From: Pseudomonadota bacterium
GTDB lineage: Bacteria; Chloroflexota; UBA6077; JAJPGT01
Length of the DNA stretch: 64,000 bases
Assembly (NCBI GenBank): GCA_021325655.1
Contig: JAJPGT010000043.1
Span: 1-64,000 of the forward strand
Direction of reading: 5' to 3'
Shown here: piece after piece, positions 8,470 through 17,833 of the stretch
How positions within the stretch are numbered: position 1 is the stretch's first letter
Layout of the letters: each line of letters begins with the position of its first letter
Notes under the pieces: model-generated
The model's database searches: none
Told to the model about the DNA's origin: nothing
Seen by the model: only the letters and a program-made list of their open reading frames with translations
Translations under genes and position numbers: made by a program

Positions 8470-10777
8470 GATCGTCGCTCCGGCGCTGCTGTTCCTGGTC
8501 GCGGCGGAGCTGTGCGCGCTGGCTTTCTGGCCGCTGGCCTGGCGCCTGTTCGGCGGGCTGCCGGACCGGGGCTACGCCGCGAGCAAGGCGCTCGGGCCGC
8601 TCCTGCTCGCCTACGCCGTCTGGCTGCCCTCGATGCTCGGCTGGCTCGCCCTGGCACGCGGGACCCTGATCGTCGTGCTCACCCTGGCGGCGATCGCCTG
8701 CTGGTGGCGCTGGAGCGCCGGCACGGCGGCCTGGGCGCAGGTCGAGCGGGACACCGTGGTCCGGACGGAAGCGGTGTTCGTCGGGCTGTTCGTCCTGGGG
8801 ACGCTGGTGCGGGTGTTCAACGCGGCGGTGCTGGGCCAGGAGAAGTTCATGGACATGGCGCTGCTGAACGCCTTCGCCAGCGGCGAGCGGCTGCCGGCCG
8901 AAGATCCCTGGCTGGCCGGCTACGGCGTGCCCTACTACCACTTCTCCTACCTGCTGCTCGCCGCGCTCGGGAAGCTCGCCGGGCTGCCCGCCGCCTACAT
9001 CTACCCACTGGCGGTGGTGTTCGTCTTCGCCGCGGCCGGGACGCTGGCGGCGGCGTTGGCGACCAGCCTGGCGCAGCTCCTGAGCCGGCCAGGGCAGCCC
9101 GTCCGCCCGCTTATCCCAACGCTGTTCGGCGCGTTCTTCGTCATGCTCGCCGGCAACCTGGAGGCGCCGCTGGAGCTGCTGGCAGCGCGCGGGATCGGCT
9201 CGCCCGAATTCTGGCAGACGGTCGGGGTGCGCAACCTCAGCGCCGCCAATCCACCGCGCGGGCTGCTCCCGGCCGACAGCATCTGGTGGTTCCACGCCTC
9301 GCGGGTGATCCCCACCATCAAGCCGGACGGCATCAGCGAGTTTCCCTACTTCAGCTTCCTGCTCGGGGACCTGCACCCGCACTACACCGCACTCCCGCTC
9401 GACCTGCTGGCGCTGACGCTCGCGCTCACCCTGCTGCTGAGAGGGCCTGGGGGATCGCTGCTGTATCCGGGCGTCGCCGCGCTGGCGCTGGGAGCGCTGC
9501 TGGTCGCCAACACCTGGGACGTGCCAGCGTTCTGGGGCATCTACGCCGCCTGTGGCCTGCTCGCCGCCTGGCGCCTCCCAGCCTCGGAGCGTCGTGGCGC
9601 CCTGGCCCGCCTCGGGGCGACGCTCATCACCGCCTTCGCGCTGTACGCACCGTACTTCATCGGCTCCAGCTCGCCGCCACTCGGCCTGGGGGTAGTGGAC
9701 GAGCGCACCCCGCTGGTGTCGCTGCTGATCCTGTTCGGGGCGCCGCTAGCGCTGCTCGCCTTGGGGCTGCGCTGGCTCTGGCAGCTTGGCTACGGCGCCC
9801 ACGGGCTGGCGGAGTTGCGCCGGATTGCCGTTGGCCGGACCTGGGTGCTGGCACTGCTGCCGCTCCTCGCTCTCGTGGCGCTGGCGGCGCTGCGCGAAGG
9901 GACGCTGGTGCTGCTGCTCCTGTTCGCGCTGGCGCTGGTGCCGCTAGGAGTCGGGCTGCTTGCGAGCCGCGACGAGCCCGACCCGACTCGGCTGGCGGCG
10001 CTGCGCTTCACCTGGCTGCTCGCCGCGATGGCGATCGCGCTGCTGCTCGGTGTCGAACTGTTCTACCTGAGCGACGTGTTCGCCAGCCGGATGAACACCG
10101 TGTTCAAAGTTCACTACAACGTCTGGCTGCTGCTCGGGCTGGCGACGGCGGCGCTCTGCTCGGTGCTGCTGGTCGGCGTCGAGCTGCCGCGCCGTAATAA
10201 TCTGCTGGTCCCAACAGCCCGGGCAGGAGTGGCGCTGGCGCTGGCGCTCGGGCTCGTCTATCCGCTCGCGGCGACCTACACCAAGTCGGACGGCTTCCGC
10301 GTCCGCCCCACCCTCAACGGCGCGGCGTTCCTGGCCACCAGCCGGCCCGGCGACGCCGCGGTGATCGAGTGGCTGCGGCTCAATGCGCCCGGCCGTCCAG
10401 TGGTGCTGGAAGCGGTCGGCGGCGACTACAGCGAGTACGGCCGGATCTCGACCTTCGCCGGGCTCCCCACCGTGCTCGGCTGGGTCGGGCACGAGCTACA
10501 GTGGCGTGGACCACTGGCAGAGTTCACCAGCCGCCGCGACGACGTGCAGCGCGCCTACACCGCCTCCGATCGCGCCGACGTGGCGGACGTGCTCCGCCGC
10601 TACCGGGTTCGGTTCGTGGTCGTCGGGGACCTGGAGCGCGAAGCCTATGGCCAGGACGTGGAGGCGCACTTCGCCGGCTGGCTCCCCATCGCCTTCCAGA
10701 GCGGAAGCACGACGCTGTACCGGGTCCCGGTCGACAGCGACCTGGCCGCGCCAGCAGCGGGAGGCGCGACCCGATGA
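8462..10777 (+). CDS. Chlor_Arch_YYY (DUF2298) membrane protein, paralogue of the upstream gene
   Basis: 771 residues, hydrophobic throughout, one DUF2298 copy. It shares ordered motifs with the upstream protein: LPDRGYAASK (near 40), KFMDMALLNA, EDPWLAGYG, EFPYFSFLLGDLHPH (near 300), NTWDVP, RMNTVFKVH (near 543) and a C-terminal soluble segment with GRISTFAGLPTVLGW. The YYYxG signature is replaced by GVPYYHFSY. ATG overlaps the previous stop by 8 bases, and the next gene starts inside this stop (ATGA). The function is unknown; the shared His/Asp motifs on predicted outer loops suggest a catalytic site common to both paralogues. Confidence 0.85.
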   Translation: MGEIVAPALLFLVAAELCALAFWPLAWRLFGGLPDRGYAASKALGPLLLAYAVWLPSMLGWLALARGTLIVVLTLAAIACWWRWSAGTAAWAQVERDTVVRTEAVFVGLFVLGTLVRVFNAAVLGQEKFMDMALLNAFASGERLPAEDPWLAGYGVPYYHFSYLLLAALGKLAGLPAAYIYPLAVVFVFAAAGTLAAALATSLAQLLSRPGQPVRPLIPTLFGAFFVMLAGNLEAPLELLAARGIGSPEFWQTVGVRNLSAANPPRGLLPADSIWWFHASRVIPTIKPDGISEFPYFSFLLGDLHPHYTALPLDLLALTLALTLLLRGPGGSLLYPGVAALALGALLVANTWDVPAFWGIYAACGLLAAWRLPASERRGALARLGATLITAFALYAPYFIGSSSPPLGLGVVDERTPLVSLLILFGAPLALLALGLRWLWQLGYGAHGLAELRRIAVGRTWVLALLPLLALVALAALREGTLVLLLLFALALVPLGVGLLASRDEPDPTRLAALRFTWLLAAMAIALLLGVELFYLSDVFASRMNTVFKVHYNVWLLLGLATAALCSVLLVGVELPRRNNLLVPTARAGVALALALGLVYPLAATYTKSDGFRVRPTLNGAAFLATSRPGDAAVIEWLRLNAPGRPVVLEAVGGDYSEYGRISTFAGLPTVLGWVGHELQWRGPLAEFTSRRDDVQRAYTASDRADVADVLRRYRVRFVVVGDLEREAYGQDVEAHFAGWLPIAFQSGSTTLYRVPVDSDLAAPAAGGATR

Positions 10778-12447
10778 TCGTGCTGGAGCGACACGAGCAG
10801 GGCTTGGCACTGGTGGCGCCACGCGCCTGGCTGGTCTGGCTGGTCGGGGCCGCACTGGTCCTGGGCGGGCTGGTTCCGCGGCTTGCCTGGCTGGACGCCC
10901 GGCCGCTGCAGCCGCAGGAAGCGGCGCAGGCCTACGAGGCGTTTACGCTTTATCACGGCGGGTTCGACGGCTACGCCGCGGGGCCGTTGCTCACGAACGT
11001 GCAGCTCGTCAGCTTCTTGCTGTTCGGCGCCGCGGAGCTAGCGGCTCGGCTGCCCGGTCTGCTCGCCGGCGTCGGCCTCATCCTGCTGCCGCTGCTGGTC
11101 CGGCGGCTCGAACCCGCCGAGCGGATCGCCGCGGCGGCACTGCTCGCCGGGTCGTCCGTTGGAGTATTCATCGCGCGCGAAGGCGCGAGCGCCGCTCCGC
11201 TGGCGTTCGCCGCAGGACTGGCGGCCGTCAGCGCCTGGAACGCCTGGAGCGAGCAGCGCGCCGGGTGGCTGGTGGTCTGCGCCTGCGCGGTGGGCGTCGG
11301 CCTCACCGCCGACCCCGCCTTCGTGCTCTCGCTCGTCGTCCTGGCGCTGGCCGCGCTGCCGCTCCTGCGCCGCGGCAGCGCTCCGTTCCTGCTTTCAGAG
11401 CCCCTGCGTCGCGCCGTCCCCAGCGCGCTGCTCGGGCTGGCGGTCTCGTTCGCCGCCAGCGCCACGCTGCTGGGCGCCAGCCCTTCGGGTTTGCAGGCCG
11501 GGCTGGCCGATCTCTGGCGCTGGACGGGCGACCTCCACCTGAACGAGCCGGTGCGGCTGGCCGGCTGGCCGCTGGACGATCCGCTGCTCCTCGCCGCCGC
11601 GCTCGCTGGCGCCTGGCTCCTGCTGCGCCGACCCCGGCCGGGCTCCGCCGCGCTGCTGCTCTGGGCGGCGGTACAGGTACTCTTGGCGCTGCTGGCCGAT
11701 GCACCGGACTGGCGCTATCTGGGGCTGGCAGTGCTACCGCTGGCGCTGCTCGGCGGCGTGGCGACGTCCCGTGGCTGGACACGGCTGCGGGCGGACGCCA
11801 GCGGCCCGGTCTGGGTCGCGGCGCTCCTGGCGCTGGTGCCGCTCGTCTTCCTGTTCCTCGGCTCGCTGGAGCGGGCCGTCGCGGTGGAGCCGGTACCCGC
11901 CGCAGTACCGATCTTCACCCTGGCCGCAGTGGCGCTGATCGCCCTGTACACCACGATGATCCCCGGCCGCGACGTGCCAGGAACGACGCTGCTGCTCCTG
12001 GCGAGCCTGGTGCTGGTGCTGCTACAGGTGCGGGGAGTGGCGGCGCTGAACCTCGGCCCGCTCCGAGCCGGGCAGAGCCTGCTCCGGCCGGTCGCACGGT
12101 TGGAAGCGCTCGCCGACGTTACGGCGACGGCGGAACGCTGGAGCCGCGCCGATCCTACTCAGCCGATCCTGGTGGACGAGCGACTCCGCCCCCTGCTGGC
12201 CTGGCCTTTGCGAGACATCCCCAATGCCACATTTCAGCCAGTGCGGTCGGCCGTGCTGGGCGCGGCGATCCTCGACGCCGACGCGCCGCTGCCAGCGCTC
12301 GGCGGACGCGAGGTGCGAAAGATTCCGGTCGAGCAGCGGGCCGACTGGCACACCGTGCTGGCAGGCCCAGCCACCACGCTGCGCTGGTTCGCGGCGCGAG
12401 AAACCCCGGGAGGTCCCGGACCCCATGCTATACTCCTTGTCCACTAG
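10774..12447 (+). CDS. Polytopic membrane protein of the GT39/Agl23-like type
   Basis: 557 residues from ATG 10774, which overlaps the preceding stop as ATGA. It begins with a membrane span and then RPLQPQEAAQAYEAFTLYHG, positioned like the first-loop acidic motif of GT-C transferases but with QE instead of DE. It has about eleven predicted spans and ends in a soluble domain of roughly 130 residues. The topology and first loop resemble the next protein (Agl23-like). With a changed first-loop motif it could be an inactive or specialised partner; that is inference. The same-strand, overlapping layout implies co-expression with the two DUF2298 genes. Confidence 0.6.
   Translation: MIVLERHEQGLALVAPRAWLVWLVGAALVLGGLVPRLAWLDARPLQPQEAAQAYEAFTLYHGGFDGYAAGPLLTNVQLVSFLLFGAAELAARLPGLLAGVGLILLPLLVRRLEPAERIAAAALLAGSSVGVFIAREGASAAPLAFAAGLAAVSAWNAWSEQRAGWLVVCACAVGVGLTADPAFVLSLVVLALAALPLLRRGSAPFLLSEPLRRAVPSALLGLAVSFAASATLLGASPSGLQAGLADLWRWTGDLHLNEPVRLAGWPLDDPLLLAAALAGAWLLLRRPRPGSAALLLWAAVQVLLALLADAPDWRYLGLAVLPLALLGGVATSRGWTRLRADASGPVWVAALLALVPLVFLFLGSLERAVAVEPVPAAVPIFTLAAVALIALYTTMIPGRDVPGTTLLLLASLVLVLLQVRGVAALNLGPLRAGQSLLRPVARLEALADVTATAERWSRADPTQPILVDERLRPLLAWPLRDIPNATFQPVRSAVLGAAILDADAPLPALGGREVRKIPVEQRADWHTVLAGPATTLRWFAARETPGGPGPHAILLVH
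12429..12434 (+). promoter_or_regulatory. Possible -10 box upstream of the Agl23-NHL gene
   Basis: TATACT lies near the end of the preceding coding region, about 180 bases before the next start. The intergenic stretch 12448-12616 shows no other clear signal except GGAG before the ATG at 12617. No good -35 is visible. Confidence 0.25.
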
Positions 12448-12616
12448 CTCTGTTAGCTCTGTGCTGAGGCGGGGAAGCGTGCCCAGCGTTCACGTCTGTC
12501 CAGCCGCCATCCGCGTGGCCACGAGGTGCCAAACAGTGGTGCACCGGGAGCGCTCAGCGTCCAGTGCCGCCGGCGCGCGGCCTAACGGCTTGACGGACGC
12601 GGGCGCGGAGTAGCCC

Positions 12617-15568
12617 ATGGCCCAGGTTCGCGCGCGCCCCGCGGCGCAGCCGGTCGCCCCCGCCCGCGCCCCGGCTGCCCCCGCAACGATCCAGATTCCG
12701 TGGGAGCCCGTCGCCTACGTCGCCCTGATGGCGGTCGGCTTCGCGCTGCGGCTGTACCATCTCGGCGACCGGGCGCTGCACCACGACGAGAGCCTGCACG
12801 CCGTCTACTCCTGGTACCTGTACGTCGGGCGTGGCTACGTCCACGACCCGATGATGCATGGCCCCTTCCAGTTCCACTTCAACGCGCTGATGTATTTCCT
12901 GTTCGGGGACAACAACGTCACCGCCAGGCTGCAGCCCGCGATGCTCGGGACGTTGTTCATCGGCCTGCCCTACTTCCTGCGCCGGGAGCTGGGCCGTGTC
13001 GGAGCGCTGGTCGCGGCCGGGCTGCTGCTGATCTCCCCGGTGTTCCTGTACTTCTCGCGCTTCACCCGCGAGGACATGCCGGTCGCCTTCTGGACGATGG
13101 TCCTGGTCGTCGGGCTGTTCGGCTACCTGCGCACCCGCCAGCCCCGCTGGTTCTACGTTGCCACCGTCGGGTTCGCGCTCGCCTTCGCCACCAAGGAGAC
13201 GACGTACATCACCGCGTTTATCCTGGTGACGTTCTTCTTCGGACTGGCGGCGGTCCACCTGCTCCGGACGCGGTGGACGCGCGCCGACGCCCGCGATGGC
13301 CTGGTCACCGAGGACGGCGTGGCCGCCACGGTGTACAGCGCGCTCCGCTCCATCTCGCTGAGCACCTGGGGGATCGCGGCGCTGATCTTCCTCGGGATCA
13401 ACGTCGTCCTGTACACGACATTCTTCACCAACCCCAACGGCCTGTGCACCATGCTCTGGGCGGTCGAGCCGGTCTGTGGCTCGGCGCGCGGAGCGCTGCA
13501 GTACTGGCTGGATCAGCAGGATGTCCGGCGCGGCGGCCAGCCTTGGTTCTACTACCTGATGGTCGTCCCGCTATACGAGTTCATTCCGTTCTTCGCCTCG
13601 TTCGTCGCGCTGGCCGTCCTGCCGCGCGTCCGGCGGGGCGTGTTCTTCTGGTACTCCGTCTGGTGGGCGTTCGCCAGCTTCGTGATCTTCTCCTGGGCCG
13701 GGGAGAAGATGCCCTGGCTGGCGCTGCACCTGACGCTGCCGCTGATCCTGATCACCGCGCAGCTCGCCGACTGGTACCTGGCACGCGTCTCCTGGCCACG
13801 GGTCTGGAGCCGACAGGGCTTCTGGGCGTTCGGCCTGGGGCTGCTGACACTGGCGCTGCTCGGGTCGTGGATCGCGCTGAGCGCCGCCGGCGCGCTGGTG
13901 CCGCTCGACGCGCAGCGGCTAGCCCTGCAGCGGGTGGGAGTTAGCCTGCTGATCGCGCTGGCGGTCTTCGGCCTGGTGTCTCTCGGGCGGCGGTATGGGC
14001 GGCAGACCCTCGGTCCCGCCCTGGTCGGGGCGGTGGTCCTGGTCCTTGGGATGTTCTACATTCGCACCGCCTGGATGGTGACCTACGCGCACGGCGACAT
14101 CCCGGTTGAGCTGCTGGTGTACGTCCAATCGTCGCCCGACGTGCCCTGGGTGGCGTCTGAGATCGAGCGGATCGGCAATCAGCTCGGCAAGGGCAAGGAC
14201 GTCGGGATCCTGATGGACAACGGCTACACCGAGAGCGTGGGCGGGCAGGTGATCAGCCACGAAAGCATCGCCTGGCCGTTCGAGTGGTACCTGCGCGACT
14301 TCAAGAACCGGCGCTACTTCACGAAGACGCTGCCGACCGACGTCGACCTGAAGGACTACCCGATCATTCTGGTGATGGCGCCGAACCTCGACCCGATCCG
14401 GGACCAGATCAAGGACTACCACGGGGCGAAGTACAAGCTGAACTGGTGGTACCCGGAGGATTACAAGGCGCTGACCTGGTCCTCAGTGCTGAAGGGCCTC
14501 GCCGATCCGGTGACGCGGACGAAGCTGCTCAAGTACCTGCTCTACCGCGAGACGCTCAATCCGCTCGGGGCGCGCGAGTTCTTCTTCTACGTGCGCAACG
14601 ACATCCCACCGCTCGGGCCGGCGCCGCTGACAACTGGCCCGACGGCGGAGAGCCAGCCGGCCGCGCCAGCGGCGCGAGAGGCACACGCGGTCGCCGGCGA
14701 GGGCGGGACGACCATCTTCGGCCGTTCACCCTCCGGGGCCTCTATCCTGGCGGATCCGAAGGGCGTGGCAGTGGCACCCGACGGCCGGGTGTACGTGACC
14801 GAGGGCGCGGCGAACCGGGTGACGGCGTTCAACCCGGATGGGACGATCGCGCTGAGCTGGGGCAGCAAGGGCAAGGGCGATGGGCAGTTCAACGAGCCGT
14901 GGGGGATCGCCATCGGCCCGGACGGCTCGGTCTACGTGGCCGACACCTGGAATCACCGCATCCAGAAGTTCGACGCCGATGGCACGTTTGTGACCAAGTG
15001 GGGGACGGTAGGCGACGCCAAGGGGCGCGTCGACGACAGCCCGGGCGTGTTCTGGGGCCCGCGCGCGGTCGCGGTCGGCAGCGACGGCAGCGTGTACGTC
15101 GCGGACACCGGAAACAAGCGGATTCAGGTCTTCGACCCGGACGGGCACTTCCTGCGCATGTTCGGCGGGGAAGGGAGCGAGCCGGGCAAGCTGCGCGAAC
15201 CGGTGGGCCTCGCGCTGGATGCCCAGGGCAACGTTTACGTCGCGGACGCCTGGAACAACCGAGTGCAGAAGCTCGACCCGAACGGCCAGCCGCTCGCCGC
15301 CTACAGCGTCGAGGGCTGGGAGAATCAGTCGGTCCGCAACAAGCCGTATCTGGCCGTCGACGCCAGCGGCCGCGTGTACGCGACGTTCCCCGAGCAGGGC
15401 GAGGTGCGGGTACTGGATCCGGCCAGGGGGAGCCAGTTCACGGAGTTCGGGCCGGCCAGCGCCCAGCCTGCTGGGCAGCCGGTGGGCATCGTCGTCAGCC
15501 CCAGAAATGCCCTTCTGGTCGCAGATTCGCGCGGTGGGGTTGTGCTACAGTACCCCCTCTCGCGCTAA
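12617..15568 (+). CDS. Agl23-like (TIGR03663) membrane protein fused to a six-repeat NHL propeller
   Basis: 983 residues. After a Pro/Ala-rich head the membrane core begins, with the acidic motif LHHDESLHAVYSW near residue 55 and DPMMHGPFQFHFN, typical of the TIGR03663 (flippase activity-associated protein Agl23) family. About twelve membrane spans run to near residue 490, then a soluble domain. Residues about 711-983 contain six NHL-type repeats: four clear ones with cores such as PWGIAIGPDGSVYVADTWN and AVAVGSDGSVYVADTGN, and two weaker ones. That is enough for one beta-propeller, probably outside the cell. NHL propellers bind proteins, RNA or glycans and can be lyases. The fusion ties a GT-C-like membrane enzyme to a possible substrate-binding module. 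GGAG precedes the ATG by six bases. Confidence 0.85.
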   Translation: MAQVRARPAAQPVAPARAPAAPATIQIPWEPVAYVALMAVGFALRLYHLGDRALHHDESLHAVYSWYLYVGRGYVHDPMMHGPFQFHFNALMYFLFGDNNVTARLQPAMLGTLFIGLPYFLRRELGRVGALVAAGLLLISPVFLYFSRFTREDMPVAFWTMVLVVGLFGYLRTRQPRWFYVATVGFALAFATKETTYITAFILVTFFFGLAAVHLLRTRWTRADARDGLVTEDGVAATVYSALRSISLSTWGIAALIFLGINVVLYTTFFTNPNGLCTMLWAVEPVCGSARGALQYWLDQQDVRRGGQPWFYYLMVVPLYEFIPFFASFVALAVLPRVRRGVFFWYSVWWAFASFVIFSWAGEKMPWLALHLTLPLILITAQLADWYLARVSWPRVWSRQGFWAFGLGLLTLALLGSWIALSAAGALVPLDAQRLALQRVGVSLLIALAVFGLVSLGRRYGRQTLGPALVGAVVLVLGMFYIRTAWMVTYAHGDIPVELLVYVQSSPDVPWVASEIERIGNQLGKGKDVGILMDNGYTESVGGQVISHESIAWPFEWYLRDFKNRRYFTKTLPTDVDLKDYPIILVMAPNLDPIRDQIKDYHGAKYKLNWWYPEDYKALTWSSVLKGLADPVTRTKLLKYLLYRETLNPLGAREFFFYVRNDIPPLGPAPLTTGPTAESQPAAPAAREAHAVAGEGGTTIFGRSPSGASILADPKGVAVAPDGRVYVTEGAANRVTAFNPDGTIALSWGSKGKGDGQFNEPWGIAIGPDGSVYVADTWNHRIQKFDADGTFVTKWGTVGDAKGRVDDSPGVFWGPRAVAVGSDGSVYVADTGNKRIQVFDPDGHFLRMFGGEGSEPGKLREPVGLALDAQGNVYVADAWNNRVQKLDPNGQPLAAYSVEGWENQSVRNKPYLAVDASGRVYATFPEQGEVRVLDPARGSQFTEFGPASAQPAGQPVGIVVSPRNALLVADSRGGVVLQYPLSR

Positions 15569-15708
15569 TCGCCCGTGTCGGCGCGCCCAGGCGAGGCACG
15601 GGCAGTGCGGCGGCGCCTGAGCGCTCTGCCGCGGCAAGGAGAGGCCCCTCGTCGCCACCCGGGGGCGGCTCGAAGCTCGGAGCAGGCCCCGCGCTCACCA
15701 GGAGGTTC

Positions 15709-16764
15709 ATGGCCCGCAAGAGTCTCTGGCTCGGCATGCTGCTCACGCTGGTGTTCCTGGCGCTCGCCTTCCGTGGCGTCGATCCGGCCGCACTTACCCG
15801 GGCGCTCGCCCAGGCCAACTACTGGCTCGTCATCCCGCCCGTGCTCGCGACCGCGACGGGCTACCTCGTCCGCGCCGCTCGCTGGCGGGTGATCCTGTCC
15901 TCCAGGCGCCCGCTGCGGTTCCCGCGGGTGCTCAGCGTCCTGGTCATCGGCTTCGCCGCCAACAACGTCCTGCCGGCCCGGCTCGGCGAGCTCGTCCGTG
16001 CCATGCTGCTCCAGCGCCACGGCGGCGAACGCGCTGCCTCTGGGCTGGCAACCATCTTCGTAGAACGGGTTGCCGACGGGTTGACGCTGCTGCTCGTCCT
16101 GATCGTGCTCACCGCCGCCGATCTCATTCCCGGCGTCCCCAACCAGTTCGACAACCTGGAGCTGCTAACGGCCGCAGTATTCCTCGGGCTGGCGACGTGT
16201 ATCGGGCTGGCGCTGGCGCGTGAGCAGCTCGCCTGTCGGCTGGTGGAGCTACTGGTGCGGCCGCTGCCGCGGCGGCTTGCCCGGCTGGCGACCTCCATCG
16301 CTCGCGGCATCCTGGACGGCCTGGCCGGGATGCGCCGGCCGGAGCGCCTGGCGCTGACGGCGCTGCTTTCACTGCTGGTCTGGCTGCTGGAAGGGCTGTC
16401 CTACTTCGGGCTGGCCGCGGCATTCAATCTGCCTCTCGACATAACTCAGCGGGCGGTACTGGCCGGGACCGTGCTGGTGCTGGTGAACCTGAGCATCATG
16501 ATCCCCTCCGCGCCGGGCTACGTTGGCACGTTCGACTTTGTCGCCAAGGGGGCACTGGTGCTGTTCGGCGTCCCGCCTGAGACGGCGCTGGCGTACGCGA
16601 TCGTCTCGCACACGCTCCAGTACGTACTCGTGACCGGGGCGGGCCTCGTCTTCCTGGCGCGCGAAGGGCTCACGCTGCGGACGCTGCTCGGCGCCCCCAT
16701 CGAATCCAGGACGGCCGCCCCACTGGCGCCTCTGGAGGAGCCCGTGGAGCAGGTAGTTCCGTGA
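15709..16764 (+). CDS. Flippase-like membrane protein (PF03706)
   Basis: 351 residues from ATG 15709, with GGAGG seven bases upstream. The conserved block NNVLPARLGELVRAMLLQRH, then VERVADGLTLLL, is diagnostic of the PF03706 transmembrane family, and PSAPGYVGTFDF near residue 270 matches its second conserved block. There is no soluble aminoacyl-transfer domain, so it is the stand-alone flippase-like form. The next gene is a tandem paralogue that starts inside this stop codon (GTGA), so the pair is probably made together. Transport of a lipid-linked intermediate for the locus is inferred. Confidence 0.85.
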   Translation: MARKSLWLGMLLTLVFLALAFRGVDPAALTRALAQANYWLVIPPVLATATGYLVRAARWRVILSSRRPLRFPRVLSVLVIGFAANNVLPARLGELVRAMLLQRHGGERAASGLATIFVERVADGLTLLLVLIVLTAADLIPGVPNQFDNLELLTAAVFLGLATCIGLALAREQLACRLVELLVRPLPRRLARLATSIARGILDGLAGMRRPERLALTALLSLLVWLLEGLSYFGLAAAFNLPLDITQRAVLAGTVLVLVNLSIMIPSAPGYVGTFDFVAKGALVLFGVPPETALAYAIVSHTLQYVLVTGAGLVFLAREGLTLRTLLGAPIESRTAAPLAPLEEPVEQVVP

Positions 16765-17792
16765 GCAGCGCCCGGCTGATCCTGGGGCTGGCGATCAGCA
16801 CGCTGCTGCTGGCGCTGCTGTTCGTCAACGTCGATTTCCGGGCGCTGGCCGCGGCGCTGGCGCAGGTCGACCCGCGGTTCGTCGCCGTCGGCATCGGACT
16901 GTACTTCGTCGGGGTGCTGGTGCGGGCGCTGCGCTGGCGACTGATTCTCCGCCCCGTTGGCGATCTTCCGCTGGCGCGGCTGTTCGCGGTGCTGATCGTC
17001 GGCTTCACCGCCAACGACGTGCTGCCGGCGCGGCTGGGCGAGCTGGCGCGCGCTTACCTGCTGAACCGCAGCCACCAGGTGCAGGTCGGGGCGACGATCG
17101 CCAGCATCGTCGTGGAGCGGGTGCTGGACGGTCTGACGCTGTGCCTGTTCGTGGTCATCGGCATCAGCACCGCGCCACATGGCGGGCTTCCGCACGGCGT
17201 GATCTGGACCGCGGCCGCAGCGTTCGGGATCGCCACCTTCGCCCTCTGGGTGCTGGCCCGCCCGCCGGCGCTGCTGGCAACGCTGGGCCGGATCGCGCTG
17301 CGCCTGGCGCCCGGCTCCGCCGGGAGGCGTCTGGGCGGTGTGGTCGGCTCGTTCGCCAGCGGACTCGGAGTGATGCGAAACGGCCGGCTGCTCCTCGCCT
17401 CGCTCGCGCTGTCGTTCCTGGCCTGGACCGTCGAGGCGAGCATGTACTACGTGATCGCGCTTGCCTTCCCACTCCCGGTCGGACCGCTGGCGGCGCTGCT
17501 CGGGGTAGGGGTGGCGAACCTGGGGACGATGCTCCCCGCGGCGCCCGGCTACATGGGGACGTTCGACGTGCCGCTGGTCGCGGTGCTGAAGTCGCTGTAC
17601 GAGGTGTCACCCCCCCTGGCGATTGGCTACACTCTTGTCGTTCACGCCGCTCTCGTCGTGCCCGTGGTACTGTTCGGGCTGCTGCTCACCTGGCGGGAGG
17701 GAGTCTCACTGCGCGCTGTCACACGGGCGCCACTTGGCAGTGATACAACCTTGCCCAGACGAGAGGGGGCGTCGCCCCAGGCGCTGAAATAG
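16761..17792 (+). CDS. Flippase-like membrane protein (PF03706), tandem paralogue
   Basis: 343 residues from GTG 16761, overlapping the previous stop by four bases. It shows NDVLPARLGELARAYLLNRS, VERVLDGLTLCL and PAAPGYMGTFDV, the same three blocks as its neighbour. About seven or eight predicted spans. Two tandem copies plus a third at 131 suggest separate substrates or a heteromer. The TTG/GTG-rich initiation in this operon is usual for such GC content. Confidence 0.85.
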   Translation: MSSARLILGLAISTLLLALLFVNVDFRALAAALAQVDPRFVAVGIGLYFVGVLVRALRWRLILRPVGDLPLARLFAVLIVGFTANDVLPARLGELARAYLLNRSHQVQVGATIASIVVERVLDGLTLCLFVVIGISTAPHGGLPHGVIWTAAAAFGIATFALWVLARPPALLATLGRIALRLAPGSAGRRLGGVVGSFASGLGVMRNGRLLLASLALSFLAWTVEASMYYVIALAFPLPVGPLAALLGVGVANLGTMLPAAPGYMGTFDVPLVAVLKSLYEVSPPLAIGYTLVVHAALVVPVVLFGLLLTWREGVSLRAVTRAPLGSDTTLPRREGASPQALK

Positions 17793-17833
17793 GGCAGGGC
17801 GCCTGCTGGCAGCACAGCGGCGGCGCGGGGAGG

